Shown here one piece after another: positions 53,674 to 63,098 of a DNA stretch of 64,000 bases. The position numbers and the translations under genes were made by a program. Within the stretch, counting starts at the first letter, position 1; the number at the start of each line of letters is the position of its first letter. This DNA comes from Calothrix membranacea FACHB-236 (GTDB lineage Bacteria; Cyanobacteriota; Cyanobacteriia; Cyanobacteriales; Nostocaceae). The stretch covers positions 1-64,000 of the forward strand of contig NZ_JACJPX010000030.1 of NCBI RefSeq assembly GCF_014696315.1, read 5' to 3'. Below the pieces are notes generated by a model. The model saw only the letters and a list, made by a program, of their open reading frames with translations, had not been told where the DNA came from and searched no databases.

Positions 53674-54144
53674 AGCACCTCTCTTTGTTTGCCTTATGAG
53701 TATAATGCTAGACAATAGCTCGCTTGAGTATCAAAGCTGTTGTATGTAATATCCTCAATCTCCAAGCTGAGACTTTGATACAATAAAGATTTGAGGAATT
53801 TTATGCTCAAAAAGATTTAAACAAAATGTTTGTCGATTGCTAAGACTGACAAATATATTTGTCATTTAATTACATACTCTAGCCAGAGAAAAATAAGTAA
53901 TATCAAATTGTCAGAGTTAGTATTGTTTGAGACTTCTGGAACTGTCTAATAGCAAGGATTTATAAACTTTGCTTATCTATAAATTTCGATAAATCTTGTA
54001 AGCTGTTCAGCCTACAAGATTAATGTATTCATGAATTGCTATCAATCATTTTTCTTTATTTGTATTAACACAGCAATAATGGCGCACAGCTGTGCGCCAT
54101 TATTGAGATTTAAAGAATTTTGCACGTATAGCTTGCGGTATTGA
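53674..54144. other. AT-rich gap with a promoter and a long palindrome
   Basis: TATACT at about 53698-53703 (minus strand) is a candidate -10 for the kinase-CHAT operon. Apart from the palindrome at 54075-54104 no other structure or gene is seen. Confidence 0.45.
54075..54104. terminator. Perfect 30-bp palindrome, possible bidirectional terminator
   Basis: AATAATGGCGCACAG (54075-54089) followed immediately by its complement. It lies 41 bases after the stop of the Ser/Thr kinase gene on the minus strand. The stem is strong but the following bases are not a clean T-run. Confidence 0.5.
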
Positions 54145-55905
54145 CTAATATAAATTGTCAATCTTACTAGCTGAATAGTAACGGGGATCGGCTTTCGTCT
54201 TTTTTGAGGCTGAATTTACTTTTGATACAGCTACTTTACTACTTGGCCCTCGCAGACGTTGCTTTTGAGCATACTCATTGAGTTTCATTTGCGCTTGTGC
54301 GTAAACAGTAGTATTTTTCGGAACCTTGTGCAGGAATTTGACAGCATCATCAAATTGACCAGCAGAGGCTTTGTTGTAAGCTTTTTGTAAAAAGTAAGTA
54401 GCTCGAATTTGCTGCTTTTTATCGTACTCAGCCAATTTTTGTTGCACGATCACACCAGCAGAACTTTCTTTAGGAATTTGACGCAGATAGCTGATAGCAG
54501 TAGAAAAATCTCTATTATTTGCGCTTTCGTAAGCTTTAGCTAATAAATCTTGCGTTTGTGCTTCTATGTTGACTTGTGCCTGCTGCACTAGTTTATCTGT
54601 TTTAGACTGCCAATATAAAATATCAGGAACTTTAGGCGCGATCGCTAGTACATCTGACCATCTACCAGCTTGAAAGGCGGTTTCTGCAAATTGGTATTGT
54701 TCAGCTGCTACTTGCCATTGCTGTTGCCATTCATCAACGGTGGCTTGAGCTTCTGGATAAATTTTACTTTGGGCGGGAATTGATTTAACGAGTGCGATCG
54801 CTTCGTCTAAATCTCCTGATTGATATTCTTCAGTAGCTTTATATAAAGTTTCTTTCTCTGAGTAAGCTGGAGAAGTTGTAAATAATGAATATACTCCCAA
54901 TCCCAGCAATACAGAATTAGCAGCGATACCTACTCTCATTCCTGTGAGTAGTGGCGCAGACTTCTGTGGTGGTACAGGAGTTTCAACAATATTGCTATTG
55001 CTAGGTTCTTCGGGTGGTAGAGACAGGCTATATAGTGCTTCTAGTTGGGGTAACTCATTTTCCCACCGCATTTCTTGGATTATTTGCAGTACCTCACCCG
55101 CAGATTGAAAGCGGTCTTCGTAATCGTAGCGGATCATTTGGCTGAGAATAGCAGCTAAATAATCATTAACTTGTGTTTGAGGAGTATGCCAAATAATCTC
55201 ATTTGTATAAGGATCTAATTTAAATTGTAATGGTGCCATTCCGGTTAAAGCTTGGATGGCAATTATACCTAAAGAATAAATATCGCTATTAGGCTGTGTT
55301 TGACCAATAAATTGTTCTGGTGGGATATAACCCAATGAGGTAACCGGAACATTCTGAATAGGTAATTCTGTATCCTCACCAAAATCAACTGGCTGGATGG
55401 AACCAAAATCAATCAGTACTAATTTGCCATCCGAAGCACGCCTAATTAAATTTTCTGGTTTGATATCGCAATGGATAACTCCCTGAGAGTGAACAAAATC
55501 CAGAATTCCTAAAACATCTTCCAAAAAATCTACTACTTGGGTTTCACTCCAAATATCACCACATTTTTTATTGATGGGTAGTTCTTCAGTTAATGAATGT
55601 CCTTCAATAAACTCTTGCACTAAATAGAAACGTTCGTTTTCCTCAAAGCAAGCAATGAGTTGGGGAATTTGGTCATGGCATTCCAAACGCTTGAGAGTTT
55701 CGGTTTCAGTGAGAAAACGTAACCTTAAGTCATCCAGGTAACTAGGTTGAGAATTGCTCACCTTGAGCTGTTTAACAACGCACTTAGGGTTTTCGGGGTA
55801 ATCTATGTCTACGGCAATATAGGTTTGTCCAAATACTCCTGCACCTAGGCTTTGAACGATTTGGTAACGCCTTTGTAGTACTTTACCGATCATGTGGTGG
55901 ATCAT
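54145..55905 (-). CDS. Ser/Thr protein kinase with TPR-like C-terminus
   Basis: A 586-residue membrane-anchored Hanks-type kinase. Kinase domain about 10-275: LGAGVFGQT loop, VVKQLK lysine, catalytic loop HCDIKPEN (Cys in place of Arg of HRD), LIDFGSIQP and GYIPPEQ. A transmembrane helix lies near 330-350 (VLLGLGVYSLF). The outside part is a set of degenerate TPR-like helical repeats (AKAYESANNRDFSTAISYLRQIP). HCDxKPEN makes it a non-RD-type kinase, often not regulated by activation-loop phosphorylation. It belongs to the same local signalling group as the kinase at 47522. Confidence 0.92.
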   Translation of the reverse strand: MIHHMIGKVLQRRYQIVQSLGAGVFGQTYIAVDIDYPENPKCVVKQLKVSNSQPSYLDDLRLRFLTETETLKRLECHDQIPQLIACFEENERFYLVQEFIEGHSLTEELPINKKCGDIWSETQVVDFLEDVLGILDFVHSQGVIHCDIKPENLIRRASDGKLVLIDFGSIQPVDFGEDTELPIQNVPVTSLGYIPPEQFIGQTQPNSDIYSLGIIAIQALTGMAPLQFKLDPYTNEIIWHTPQTQVNDYLAAILSQMIRYDYEDRFQSAGEVLQIIQEMRWENELPQLEALYSLSLPPEEPSNSNIVETPVPPQKSAPLLTGMRVGIAANSVLLGLGVYSLFTTSPAYSEKETLYKATEEYQSGDLDEAIALVKSIPAQSKIYPEAQATVDEWQQQWQVAAEQYQFAETAFQAGRWSDVLAIAPKVPDILYWQSKTDKLVQQAQVNIEAQTQDLLAKAYESANNRDFSTAISYLRQIPKESSAGVIVQQKLAEYDKKQQIRATYFLQKAYNKASAGQFDDAVKFLHKVPKNTTVYAQAQMKLNEYAQKQRLRGPSSKVAVSKVNSASKKTKADPRYYSASKIDNLY

Positions 55906-56309
55906 GAGCTGGTTACTTCGTAAGTAGTCCTAATCTACTTTTTCTGTAATTTCCACCCAATTTCCGGAACTACTTAGAATTAATTCTTCAGGCGGTTGAC
56001 TCGCCTAATCCAAACCTTAGCGGTGTCAGTATTTTTCGCTGATAAAAAATATATTAAGATTTTTATACACTAAATAGCGATCGCTGATTCAGTATTAAAT
56101 CGCCTAATTATAGCATCATATAGCACTTCCTACGATGTGCCTATTGATGAGCAATCAGCATTGTCAGGTAATGAGTTTTTGATTTATTACCGTTGTCAAG
56201 CCAGCCAAATCTATCTATCTACAAAAGTTAGCTCTATTATTGAGCAATTTGCCTCCAGACTCTAGAAATTTCACAAAATTAACGCAACTATTGAGTAAAT
56301 GGCCAAATC
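55906..56309. other. AT-rich gap, nothing recognised
   Basis: About 400 bases upstream of the Ser/Thr kinase. It includes one HIP1-like site and some CGATCGC motifs, but no gene, terminator or clear repeat. Confidence 0.4.
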
Positions 56310-56564
56310 TTAATTATTCATCAAACATACAAGCCGAGAAAACCAATAAACAATTTCTGGATCGCAGTAGGTTGTCAGTCGAGCCATTTCTCTTGCTAGC
56401 TGATAAGCTTCCTCACCCTTGGGATGACTTGTCAGTCCAGCATGATTGAGTAATGCGGCTTTCAAGTCTCCTGGATAAGTGGGTAAGCTATGACCTGCTA
56501 TATACTTCATTCGGCTCAGAATAGGATTCCAGTCGATTTGGTTAGTAGTAATATGTGCATTCAT
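56310..56564 (-). CDS. Small protein of unknown function
   Basis: An 84-residue frame starting MNAHITTNQIDWNPILS. The composition and phrases such as YIAGHSLPTYPGDLKAALLNH look protein-like, and it is free of repeats. No family is recognised and no ribosome binding site is obvious. An overlapping plus-strand frame (56240-56449) is judged its shadow. It may be a genuine small cyanobacterial protein. Confidence 0.5.
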   Translation of the reverse strand: MNAHITTNQIDWNPILSRMKYIAGHSLPTYPGDLKAALLNHAGLTSHPKGEEAYQLAREMARLTTYCDPEIVYWFSRLVCLMNN

Positions 56565-56973
56565 AAAGTGTGTTACATTTTTGAGATGATATAGCAATAT
56601 TCCCTAAGTTATAAAAAAGCAATTACTTAGAAACCTAACTATATAAAAGTTGGGAATGAATCTGGTTTTGAAAATTTAGGATTGCTATATCTCTAATTTA
56701 TGCTGTTAAATAAATTGGAACAAATATATTTTCTTTTTATATTAATAAATACAAGTTATTGAAAAGCTTTAAGGCTGATAAGGTTATATTACAAAATTTT
56801 CATTTTTGCGGCTCTAACCTGAAGAATCTTTAAAAATAACCGATAATCCCATTATGAATATCTCATACCAATTTGAAAAAAGAATGGGGCAGCTTGTAGG
56901 GGCACTGTAATACCGTGACCTCTAGAATATATTGATGTGTCGCAAACATTCTTTGATATAGGTATCACAAGTT
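56565..56973. other. AT-rich gap with a dispersed repeat fragment
   Basis: Contains CTCATACCAATTTGAAAA...TTGTAGGGGCAC (about 56863-56907), similar to 45433-45483. No gene is seen. Confidence 0.45.
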
Positions 56974-57990
56974 GTGGATGAAGGATTTTCACAGGTACCG
57001 CTAATTGATATTAGCGCCTTGGTTTCGGGAAAAGGCGATCGCCTACAAGTGGCATCGGAAATTGGGCAAGCTTGTCGAGAATGCGGATTTTTTTATATTG
57101 TGGGACATGGTGTAGATGAAGGCTTGCAGCAAAGGCTAGAACAACTCAGCCGCCAGTTTTTTGCCCAGGATTTAGAAACTAAATTGGCAATTCGCATGGC
57201 TTTGGGTGGTAAAGCTTGGCGAGGGTACTTCCCTGTTGGAGGCGAACTCACATCGGGTAAGCCTGATATTAAGGAAGGTATTTACTTTGGTGCAGAACTA
57301 GGAAAGGATCATCCATTAGTACAAGCCAATACTCCTATGCATGGTGCTAATCTCTTCCCTGCGAATATCCCTTTATTCCGCAAAACCGTGCTGGAATATA
57401 TGGAGGCGATGACGCAACTGGGGCACATTTTAATGGCTGGTATTGCTCTGAGCTTAGGGCTAGAAGCATCTTATTTTGCTGAACGGTATACATCAGATCC
57501 CCTAACCTTATTTCGGATTTTTAACTATCCGCCAGATTTATCACCTACAGATGGTGAAAATCGGTGGGGTGTGGGCGAACATACAGACTACGGCGTTTTA
57601 ACTATCCTCAAACAGGATGATTCCGGCGGATTGCAAGTGAAATCGCGATCACGCTGGGTAGCTGCGCCGCCAATCCCTAATTCCTTTGTCTGCAATATTG
57701 GCGATATGCTCGATCGCATGACTAGAGGTTTGTATCGTTCAACGCCTCATCGGGTGCAGAATTTATCGGGACGCAATCGCCTTTCATTCCCTTTCTTTTT
57801 CGATCCCAACTTTGATGTCGAGGTAAAGCCAATTCCCCTAGATGGGGTGATAGCCAAAGACGATCGCACAGAACGTTGGGATCAGTCTAGTGTCCACAAC
57901 TTTCAAGGAACCTATGGGGATTATGTGCTGAGTAAGGTATCTAAGGTTTTCCCAGAGTTGCAGCGGACGGTTTTAGAGACTTCCAAGTAA
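56974..57990 (+). CDS. 2-oxoglutarate/Fe(II)-dependent oxygenase (isopenicillin N synthase-like)
   Basis: A 338-residue soluble enzyme of the IPNS/DIOX superfamily. N-terminal PLIDISALVSG, then FFYIVGHGVDE; the iron triad is HTD in GEHTDYGVLT and His in STPHRVQN, and the co-substrate Arg-x-Ser is RLSF. Such enzymes hydroxylate or oxidise small molecules using O2, often with 2-oxoglutarate. The start is a GTG at 56974; an out-of-frame ATG overlaps it. The C-terminal TSK and stop (ACTTCCAAGTAA) look like the end of a family B mobile element, so the natural C-terminus may have been changed. Confidence 0.9.
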   Translation: MDEGFSQVPLIDISALVSGKGDRLQVASEIGQACRECGFFYIVGHGVDEGLQQRLEQLSRQFFAQDLETKLAIRMALGGKAWRGYFPVGGELTSGKPDIKEGIYFGAELGKDHPLVQANTPMHGANLFPANIPLFRKTVLEYMEAMTQLGHILMAGIALSLGLEASYFAERYTSDPLTLFRIFNYPPDLSPTDGENRWGVGEHTDYGVLTILKQDDSGGLQVKSRSRWVAAPPIPNSFVCNIGDMLDRMTRGLYRSTPHRVQNLSGRNRLSFPFFFDPNFDVEVKPIPLDGVIAKDDRTERWDQSSVHNFQGTYGDYVLSKVSKVFPELQRTVLETSK

Positions 57991-58065
57991 AAAATTATCG
58001 CTTTGGTGAGCAGGGGAAGCAGGGAGCAGGGAGCAGGGAGCAGGGGGAGAATAAATTACCAATGC
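57975..58065. mobile_element. Partial MITE family B fused to the end of a gene
   Basis: GACTTCCAAGTAAAAAATTATC matches the start of the family B copies (GACTTCCAACTAAAAAAATA), followed by the GCAGGGAGCAGGG array. The far end of the element is not found. Confidence 0.5.
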
Positions 58066-58135
58066 CCAATGCCCCATGCCCTAAAAATCAATTATCTTAA
58101 CTGAAGTATCAGCAAATCTGAGGAAATCTTAGCCC

Positions 58136-59056
58136 ATGCCCTACCTTACTTATGCCAGGGACATTTACGCCATTATTGCTAAATATACCAGTGCTAAAAC
58201 TCTCTGGATTGATACAGAAGTAGCTGATTATAAAAGTCGTCAACCGAAACTCTCGCTAATTCAGGTTTTGGATGACTCCTCAGATATGAGTGGCGATCGC
58301 GTTTATCTTTTGGATGTTTTAGGCAAACCTAAGATTGTCGGAGAATTTATTGACAGCATTATGCTCAATCCTAGTATTGAAAAGGTATTTCATAATGCTA
58401 GTTATGATTTGAAATTTCTGGGTAATAAGCAAGCTAAGAATGTTACTTGTACCTTAGAAATGGCTAAAAAAATCCCTTACTATCTTTTGCCATTACCTAA
58501 CTATCAACTGCAAACTTTAGCTACAGTACTTTGCTCTTTTAATAATATTGATAAAGAAGAGCAAATTAGCGATTGGGGACAGCGTCCTCTCACTGACGCA
58601 CAAATTGATTATGCGTATTTAGATTGTATATATCTTGCTCAAGTACATTTAAAATTACTAGAGTTACAATCCCAAACAAATCCCGATCCGGCTCAAGAAG
58701 ATTTAGCCGTACTTGGTACTAGATATACAGAAATTGAACAGCAGCATCACATATTAAATTCCGAATTAGAACATCTGCAAGAGCGGATTAAAAAAGCTAT
58801 GCAGGCGCAAAATGTCTCAGAAACATCATATTGCAAGCTGACTAAATATGAACGTAAAACAGTAAAAGTGGCATTTACTGAACTCATGAGGCTAGTAGAA
58901 ACCGCAGGTATTGATTTAGATTTTCCCATTCCCCTGACTCAGAAACTCCAAAAGGATTTAGGCACAAATCTAGAACAACTCTCTGTAGAGGTGGATGAAA
59001 CTACATCTTGGCGGTTGACACCCAAAAGCGCAGAAAATGAGACAGAAGGCAGTTAA
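58136..59056 (+). CDS. RNase D-like 3'-5' exonuclease
   Basis: A 306-residue DEDDy exonuclease. Catalytic set: WIDTEVA (DxE), FHNASYDLKFL (Asp) and YAYLDCIYL (YxxxD). This domain (about 1-190) trims RNA 3' ends in RNase D. The C-terminal 110 residues (EQQHHILNSELEHLQERIKKAMQ...) are coiled-coil-like rather than the HRDC domains of E. coli RNase D, as in other cyanobacterial versions. No neighbour suggests a substrate. Confidence 0.88.
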   Translation: MPYLTYARDIYAIIAKYTSAKTLWIDTEVADYKSRQPKLSLIQVLDDSSDMSGDRVYLLDVLGKPKIVGEFIDSIMLNPSIEKVFHNASYDLKFLGNKQAKNVTCTLEMAKKIPYYLLPLPNYQLQTLATVLCSFNNIDKEEQISDWGQRPLTDAQIDYAYLDCIYLAQVHLKLLELQSQTNPDPAQEDLAVLGTRYTEIEQQHHILNSELEHLQERIKKAMQAQNVSETSYCKLTKYERKTVKVAFTELMRLVETAGIDLDFPIPLTQKLQKDLGTNLEQLSVEVDETTSWRLTPKSAENETEGS

Positions 59057-59766
59057 AAATTTCTAAATTTATTTTTTTTCTTAAAAATACTGTTAATCCA
59101 GCAGCAATAAAAGCTACTGGCAGATAATCCTAGATGCAACTTATTAATTTACAATCTAGAGTCCAAAATATAAAATCTTAAATTGTAATTCATTCATATA
59201 GATACACGTAAATTTAAGTGTATATGGTTCTGTAATTGAAAAATTTATATAGATAAAGATTTTGTAAAAAAAATAAAAAGCTTAATTTAATAGGCTTTAA
59301 AACGTATAATGAAAAGCGGCAAAAATAGGACTCGCCGCGTATAACATAACTTTGTGCAAGCGAGAACTAAATAGATAATCGGGAAAAATAACAGTTTTAT
59401 ACTTTATTTTGCCTGTAAACAGCGACTCTGGGTCTAATATGATGCTGCATAGATTGCTAGGGTAGTACATATTAGTAACATCTACGCAATAAAAAGATGA
59501 AGGATTAAATAAGTGGGAAAGCTTGGGCTGCAAATTTATACTTCATCTTGTATATAAACCTAGAGTAAATAGCAGTTATTAATTATTTATGTAATCACCT
59601 TTCTCTTCCTTGACTTGGCGTTATTAGCGCTTCACGTCTACATTAAAAAAGTAAGATTCATAAATTAGGCGGGATTGCTAGATGCATTTACAATTAATCA
59701 CTATTTCCAGATATAGCTAACGTTAGTAAGCATTAATTTAGGGAGGGTGGCGGTTTAAAACAACGT
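59057..59766. other. AT-rich gap without a convincing gene
   Basis: About 0.7 kb. A 78-codon minus-strand frame (59297-59533) has no ribosome site or family features. GGGAGGG at 59740-59747 may assist the downstream gene, but it lies about 20 bases from the ATG. Confidence 0.45.
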
Positions 59767-60609
59767 ATGAAACTGCAATTATTGGATAGAAAGCGGACAA
59801 GGTTAGGCAGAGCATTTACCATAGCTTTGTTGGCAATATTGAGTACAATTGCTAACCTTTCCTGTAGTAAAAATAGCGATGTATTAGTAACAGAAATTGG
59901 AGTCACTCCCCCCAGCCGTCGCCCAGCTAAAACATCTAAGGCAGTGGAATTTTATCTTCAAGGCCAAAGTCAACACGCTAAAGGTAACTCAGAAGCAGCG
60001 ATCGCTTCCTATAATCAAGCAATTAGCCTGAATCCCGAATATGGTGCAGCGTTCAAAGCGCGGGGACTGGCTAAATTTGACACAGGAAAGAAACAAGAAG
60101 CGATCGCAGATTATAACGAAGCGCTGAAGATTAATCCTAACGATGCCGAAGCCTACAATAGCCGCGCTAATGCCAAAGCCTCAACAGGAGATAATAAAGG
60201 CGCGATTACAGATTATAACGAAGCCATTCGCCTTGCTCCTAGTTATGCCGAAGCTTACAATAATCGCGGCAATGCACGGGCTACCACAGGCGATCGCAAC
60301 GGCGCGCTAGAAGATTTTGATCGCGCCATTCGCATCAATACCAGATATGCGATCGCCTATAATAATCGCGGCAACCTCCGCGCTGCTAAGGGCGACCAAC
60401 AGGGCGCAATCTCTGACTACAATCAAGCTATCCGCATCAATCCTAACTTTGGCCCCGCTTACAACAACCGCGGAAACGCCCGCGCCGCCCAAGGCGATAA
60501 ACCAGGCGCACTCAAAGATTTACAGCAAGCCGCAGATATTTTTCAAAGTGAGGGTAACAAAGATTTGTACCAACAAGTGATGAATAACATCAAAGAATTG
60601 GGACAGTAA
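59767..60609 (+). CDS. Exported TPR protein, possible lipoprotein
   Basis: A 280-residue protein. A signal peptide (FTIALLAILSTIANLSC) ends in an imperfect lipobox (NLSC), so lipidation is uncertain. It is followed by six TPR units of the Sel/TPR type (AEAYNNRGNARATTGDRNGALEDFDRAI and variants). The DNA of the repeats is also GC-rich and repetitive, which makes a shadow frame on the other strand. Probably a periplasmic or membrane-tethered scaffold. GTCAACC heptamers lie downstream. Confidence 0.88.
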   Translation: MKLQLLDRKRTRLGRAFTIALLAILSTIANLSCSKNSDVLVTEIGVTPPSRRPAKTSKAVEFYLQGQSQHAKGNSEAAIASYNQAISLNPEYGAAFKARGLAKFDTGKKQEAIADYNEALKINPNDAEAYNSRANAKASTGDNKGAITDYNEAIRLAPSYAEAYNNRGNARATTGDRNGALEDFDRAIRINTRYAIAYNNRGNLRAAKGDQQGAISDYNQAIRINPNFGPAYNNRGNARAAQGDKPGALKDLQQAADIFQSEGNKDLYQQVMNNIKELGQ

Positions 60610-60718
60610 GCAATACTTGTCGGTTAAGGGGAAAAGGGTAAAGGGGAAAGGGAGAAAGAAAAACCTTTCACCTTTACCCTTTAACCATGAGATGTGTAAA
60701 TGAAATCCGCCCCTAAAA

Positions 60719-60747
60719 CAGTCAACCGTCAACCGTCAACCATCAAC
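60719..60747. repeat. GTCAACC heptamer array
   Basis: About four GTCAACC-type units between the convergent TPR and EF-G-like genes. Confidence 0.8.
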
Positions 60748-60751
60748 AGAA

Positions 60752-62761
60752 TTACGTACTTGCTTGCCTATAACAAGCAAATTCCATCGTGAAAGTTGCC
60801 ATTCCCGCAGTTTGCGATCGCAAATCTGTGGAATAACCAAACATTCGCACTAGGGGTACTTCTGCCCGAATGATAGAGTATGCTTGCATGGTTTCGGAAC
60901 CTAATAGCAAGCCTCGACGGGAGGAGAGATCACCCTGGACTCTACCTAAATACTCGTTGGGTGTTTCCACCTCTACCAACATAATTGGTTCGAGGATGTA
61001 GGGTTTGGCTTTAGCGATCGCTTCATCTAGGGCTTGATGGGATGCTGATCGGAATGCCAATTCGGAGGAGTCAATGGGGTGAAATGAACCGCCCTCTAAC
61101 ACAACTTTGATCCCTGTAACGGGATAACCTTCCAAACGGCCGGATTGCATGGCTTCGCGGAAACCTTTCTCGCAAGCGGGAATAAATTCTTTGGGAATTA
61201 CCCCGCCAACTACCTTGCTTTCAAATACAAATGGTTCATTTGTCGGTTCAATCCATCCCGTGACATGGGCGTATTGTCCAGAACCCCCAGTTTGTTTTTT
61301 CAGTCGGTAATCGAAGCGAGTCTTTTGCCCAATGGTTTCGCGATATGCTACTGCGGGTGTACCAACGTATACCTCAGTGTTATATTCCCGTTGAATGCGC
61401 TCTAGGTAGATTTCTAGATGCAGTTCACCCATGCCAGAAATCAAAGTTGCCCCTGATTCTGTGTCAATGCTGAGTCTGAAGGTAGGATCTTCTTTTTGGA
61501 AGCGGTTGAGGGCTTTAGAAAGGCGATCGCTATCTTCTTGTTTTTTGGGTGTCACAGCCAGTGTAATTACTGGGTCTGGTACAAACATTTTCTCTAAAGA
61601 TACCAGTGGCTCACTACTACAGAAGGTATCGCCAGAGGCACAATCTACACCCAATAGAGCGATAATATCGCCAGCTTCCGCATATTTCACCTCTTCGCGC
61701 TTGTTGGCGTGCATTCTCACCAAGCGACCAATTGGCACTCGTTGTCCGGTGCGGGAGTTGTATACAGTATCGCCTTGTTTCAAAGTTCCCGAATAAATTC
61801 GGGTATAGGTCAACTGTCCAAAGGACTCCACAGTTAGTTTAAATGCCAACGCGACTAAGGGGTCGTCAGGATTGGGGTAAAGGTTGACAGACTCTACCGT
61901 TTTGACGACTTCTCTATCTATAGGAGATGGGAGGTAAAGGGCGATCGCATCTAACAAGTTCTGCACGCCTTTGTTTTTGAAGGCTGAACCCAGAAGTACG
62001 GGTGTGAGTTGCAAACTCAAGGTGGCTTGGCGAATGGTTTGCCAAATCAGTTCTTGGGGAACTTCTTTACCTTCTAATAGCATCTCGGTCATGGGTTCGG
62101 AGAATAGCGACAAAGCATCAAGCAGTTTTTCCCTTGCTTGTTGCGCTTCCGCTAGCAGTGCGTCGGTAATTGGCTTTTTCACCCAATGTTCGCCATTTTC
62201 ACCTTCAAAGTAAGAAGCTTGCATTTCTATGAGGTCAATGACCCCCAGAAATTTGTCTTCACTACCGATGGGATACTGAAGTAACATGGGATTCAACTGC
62301 AAGCGATCGCGCATTGCTTGCACCACCCGAAACGGATTAGCACCAATGCGATCCATTTTGTTGATAAATGCTATACGCGGCACACGATATCGCTTCATCT
62401 GGCGATCAACGGTGATTGATTGGGACTGCACGCCCGCTACGGCACACAGCACCATTACCGCCCCATCCAATACCCGCAAGGCACGCTCAACTTCTATCGT
62501 AAAATCTACGTGTCCCGGTGTATCAATTAAGTTGATTTGCGTATCGTGCCATTGACAGGTGGTAGCGGCAGAGGTAATCGTAATGCCATGCAATTTTTCC
62601 TCTGGCATAAAATCCATCGTCGCACCCTTGCCGCCTCCCCGCACCTCCTCAATGGCGTGGATTCTGCCTGTATAGAAGAGAATTCTCTCTGATAATGTAG
62701 TTTTACCAGAGTCAATATGAGCAGAAATACCAATATTGCGGATGCGTTCTCGGGGAATCAT
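60752..62761 (-). CDS. fusA: Elongation factor G paralogue
   Basis: A 669-residue translational GTPase. G1 [10 protein letters not shown]3 DTPGHVDF and G4 NKMD are all present; domains II-V follow to the end ([14 protein letters not shown], domain V). Switch I reads [18 protein letters not shown], with LHGITI where bacterial EF-G usually has [15 protein letters not shown] is more like the organellar EF-G1 type than the housekeeping AHIDAGKTT. No rpsL-rpsG-tuf neighbours are present, so this is a second, paralogous EF-G rather than the housekeeping gene. An operator-like palindrome overlaps its probable promoter. Confidence 0.92.
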   Translation of the reverse strand: MIPRERIRNIGISAHIDSGKTTLSERILFYTGRIHAIEEVRGGGKGATMDFMPEEKLHGITITSAATTCQWHDTQINLIDTPGHVDFTIEVERALRVLDGAVMVLCAVAGVQSQSITVDRQMKRYRVPRIAFINKMDRIGANPFRVVQAMRDRLQLNPMLLQYPIGSEDKFLGVIDLIEMQASYFEGENGEHWVKKPITDALLAEAQQAREKLLDALSLFSEPMTEMLLEGKEVPQELIWQTIRQATLSLQLTPVLLGSAFKNKGVQNLLDAIALYLPSPIDREVVKTVESVNLYPNPDDPLVALAFKLTVESFGQLTYTRIYSGTLKQGDTVYNSRTGQRVPIGRLVRMHANKREEVKYAEAGDIIALLGVDCASGDTFCSSEPLVSLEKMFVPDPVITLAVTPKKQEDSDRLSKALNRFQKEDPTFRLSIDTESGATLISGMGELHLEIYLERIQREYNTEVYVGTPAVAYRETIGQKTRFDYRLKKQTGGSGQYAHVTGWIEPTNEPFVFESKVVGGVIPKEFIPACEKGFREAMQSGRLEGYPVTGIKVVLEGGSFHPIDSSELAFRSASHQALDEAIAKAKPYILEPIMLVEVETPNEYLGRVQGDLSSRRGLLLGSETMQAYSIIRAEVPLVRMFGYSTDLRSQTAGMATFTMEFACYRQAST

Positions 62762-62830
62762 AAAATGTCCTTTTGCTCAAGCAATAAACAGTTTCAGCCT
62801 ACTTCCAGCAGGCTTTAGAGCAATCACACT

Positions 62831-62860
62831 TGTATTATACTACATTTGTATTACAAATGT
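62831..62860 (-). promoter_or_regulatory. Promoter with overlapping 19-bp palindrome
   Basis: On the minus strand a TATAAT box (about 62831-62836) is preceded by ACATTTGTA-A-TACAAATGT, a perfect palindrome occupying the -35/-10 spacer, about 70 bases before the EF-G paralogue. This suggests repressor control. The remainder of the 337-base gap holds a GTTGGGTT/AACCCAAC hairpin (62986-63012), a dispersed repeat. Confidence 0.5.
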
Positions 62861-63098
62861 TATCACTGTTTAACAGTTCATAAGGATTCCCAACTACTAC
62901 TGACATTTCCCCGTGAAGTGCTCACTGTTGGGCTGACCCAAAATCTGACTCGTGTAATATAAATTAGCGTTGTTAGCAGATGTAGGTTGGGTTAAGCGCA
63001 GCGCAACCCAACATGGATTTTGAAAGCTAAACCTAATATTTCAGTTTTTGGTTTCCTTACGTCAAACACTAGCCCTTTAATTCATCCTTCATCCTTCT

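Noticed and set aside
56240-56449. 69-codon plus-strand frame
   Set aside because: It overlaps the better-looking minus-strand small protein and lacks protein-like composition at its end.
59297-59533. 78-codon minus-strand frame downstream of the RNase D-like gene
   Set aside because: No initiation signal and no family resemblance.
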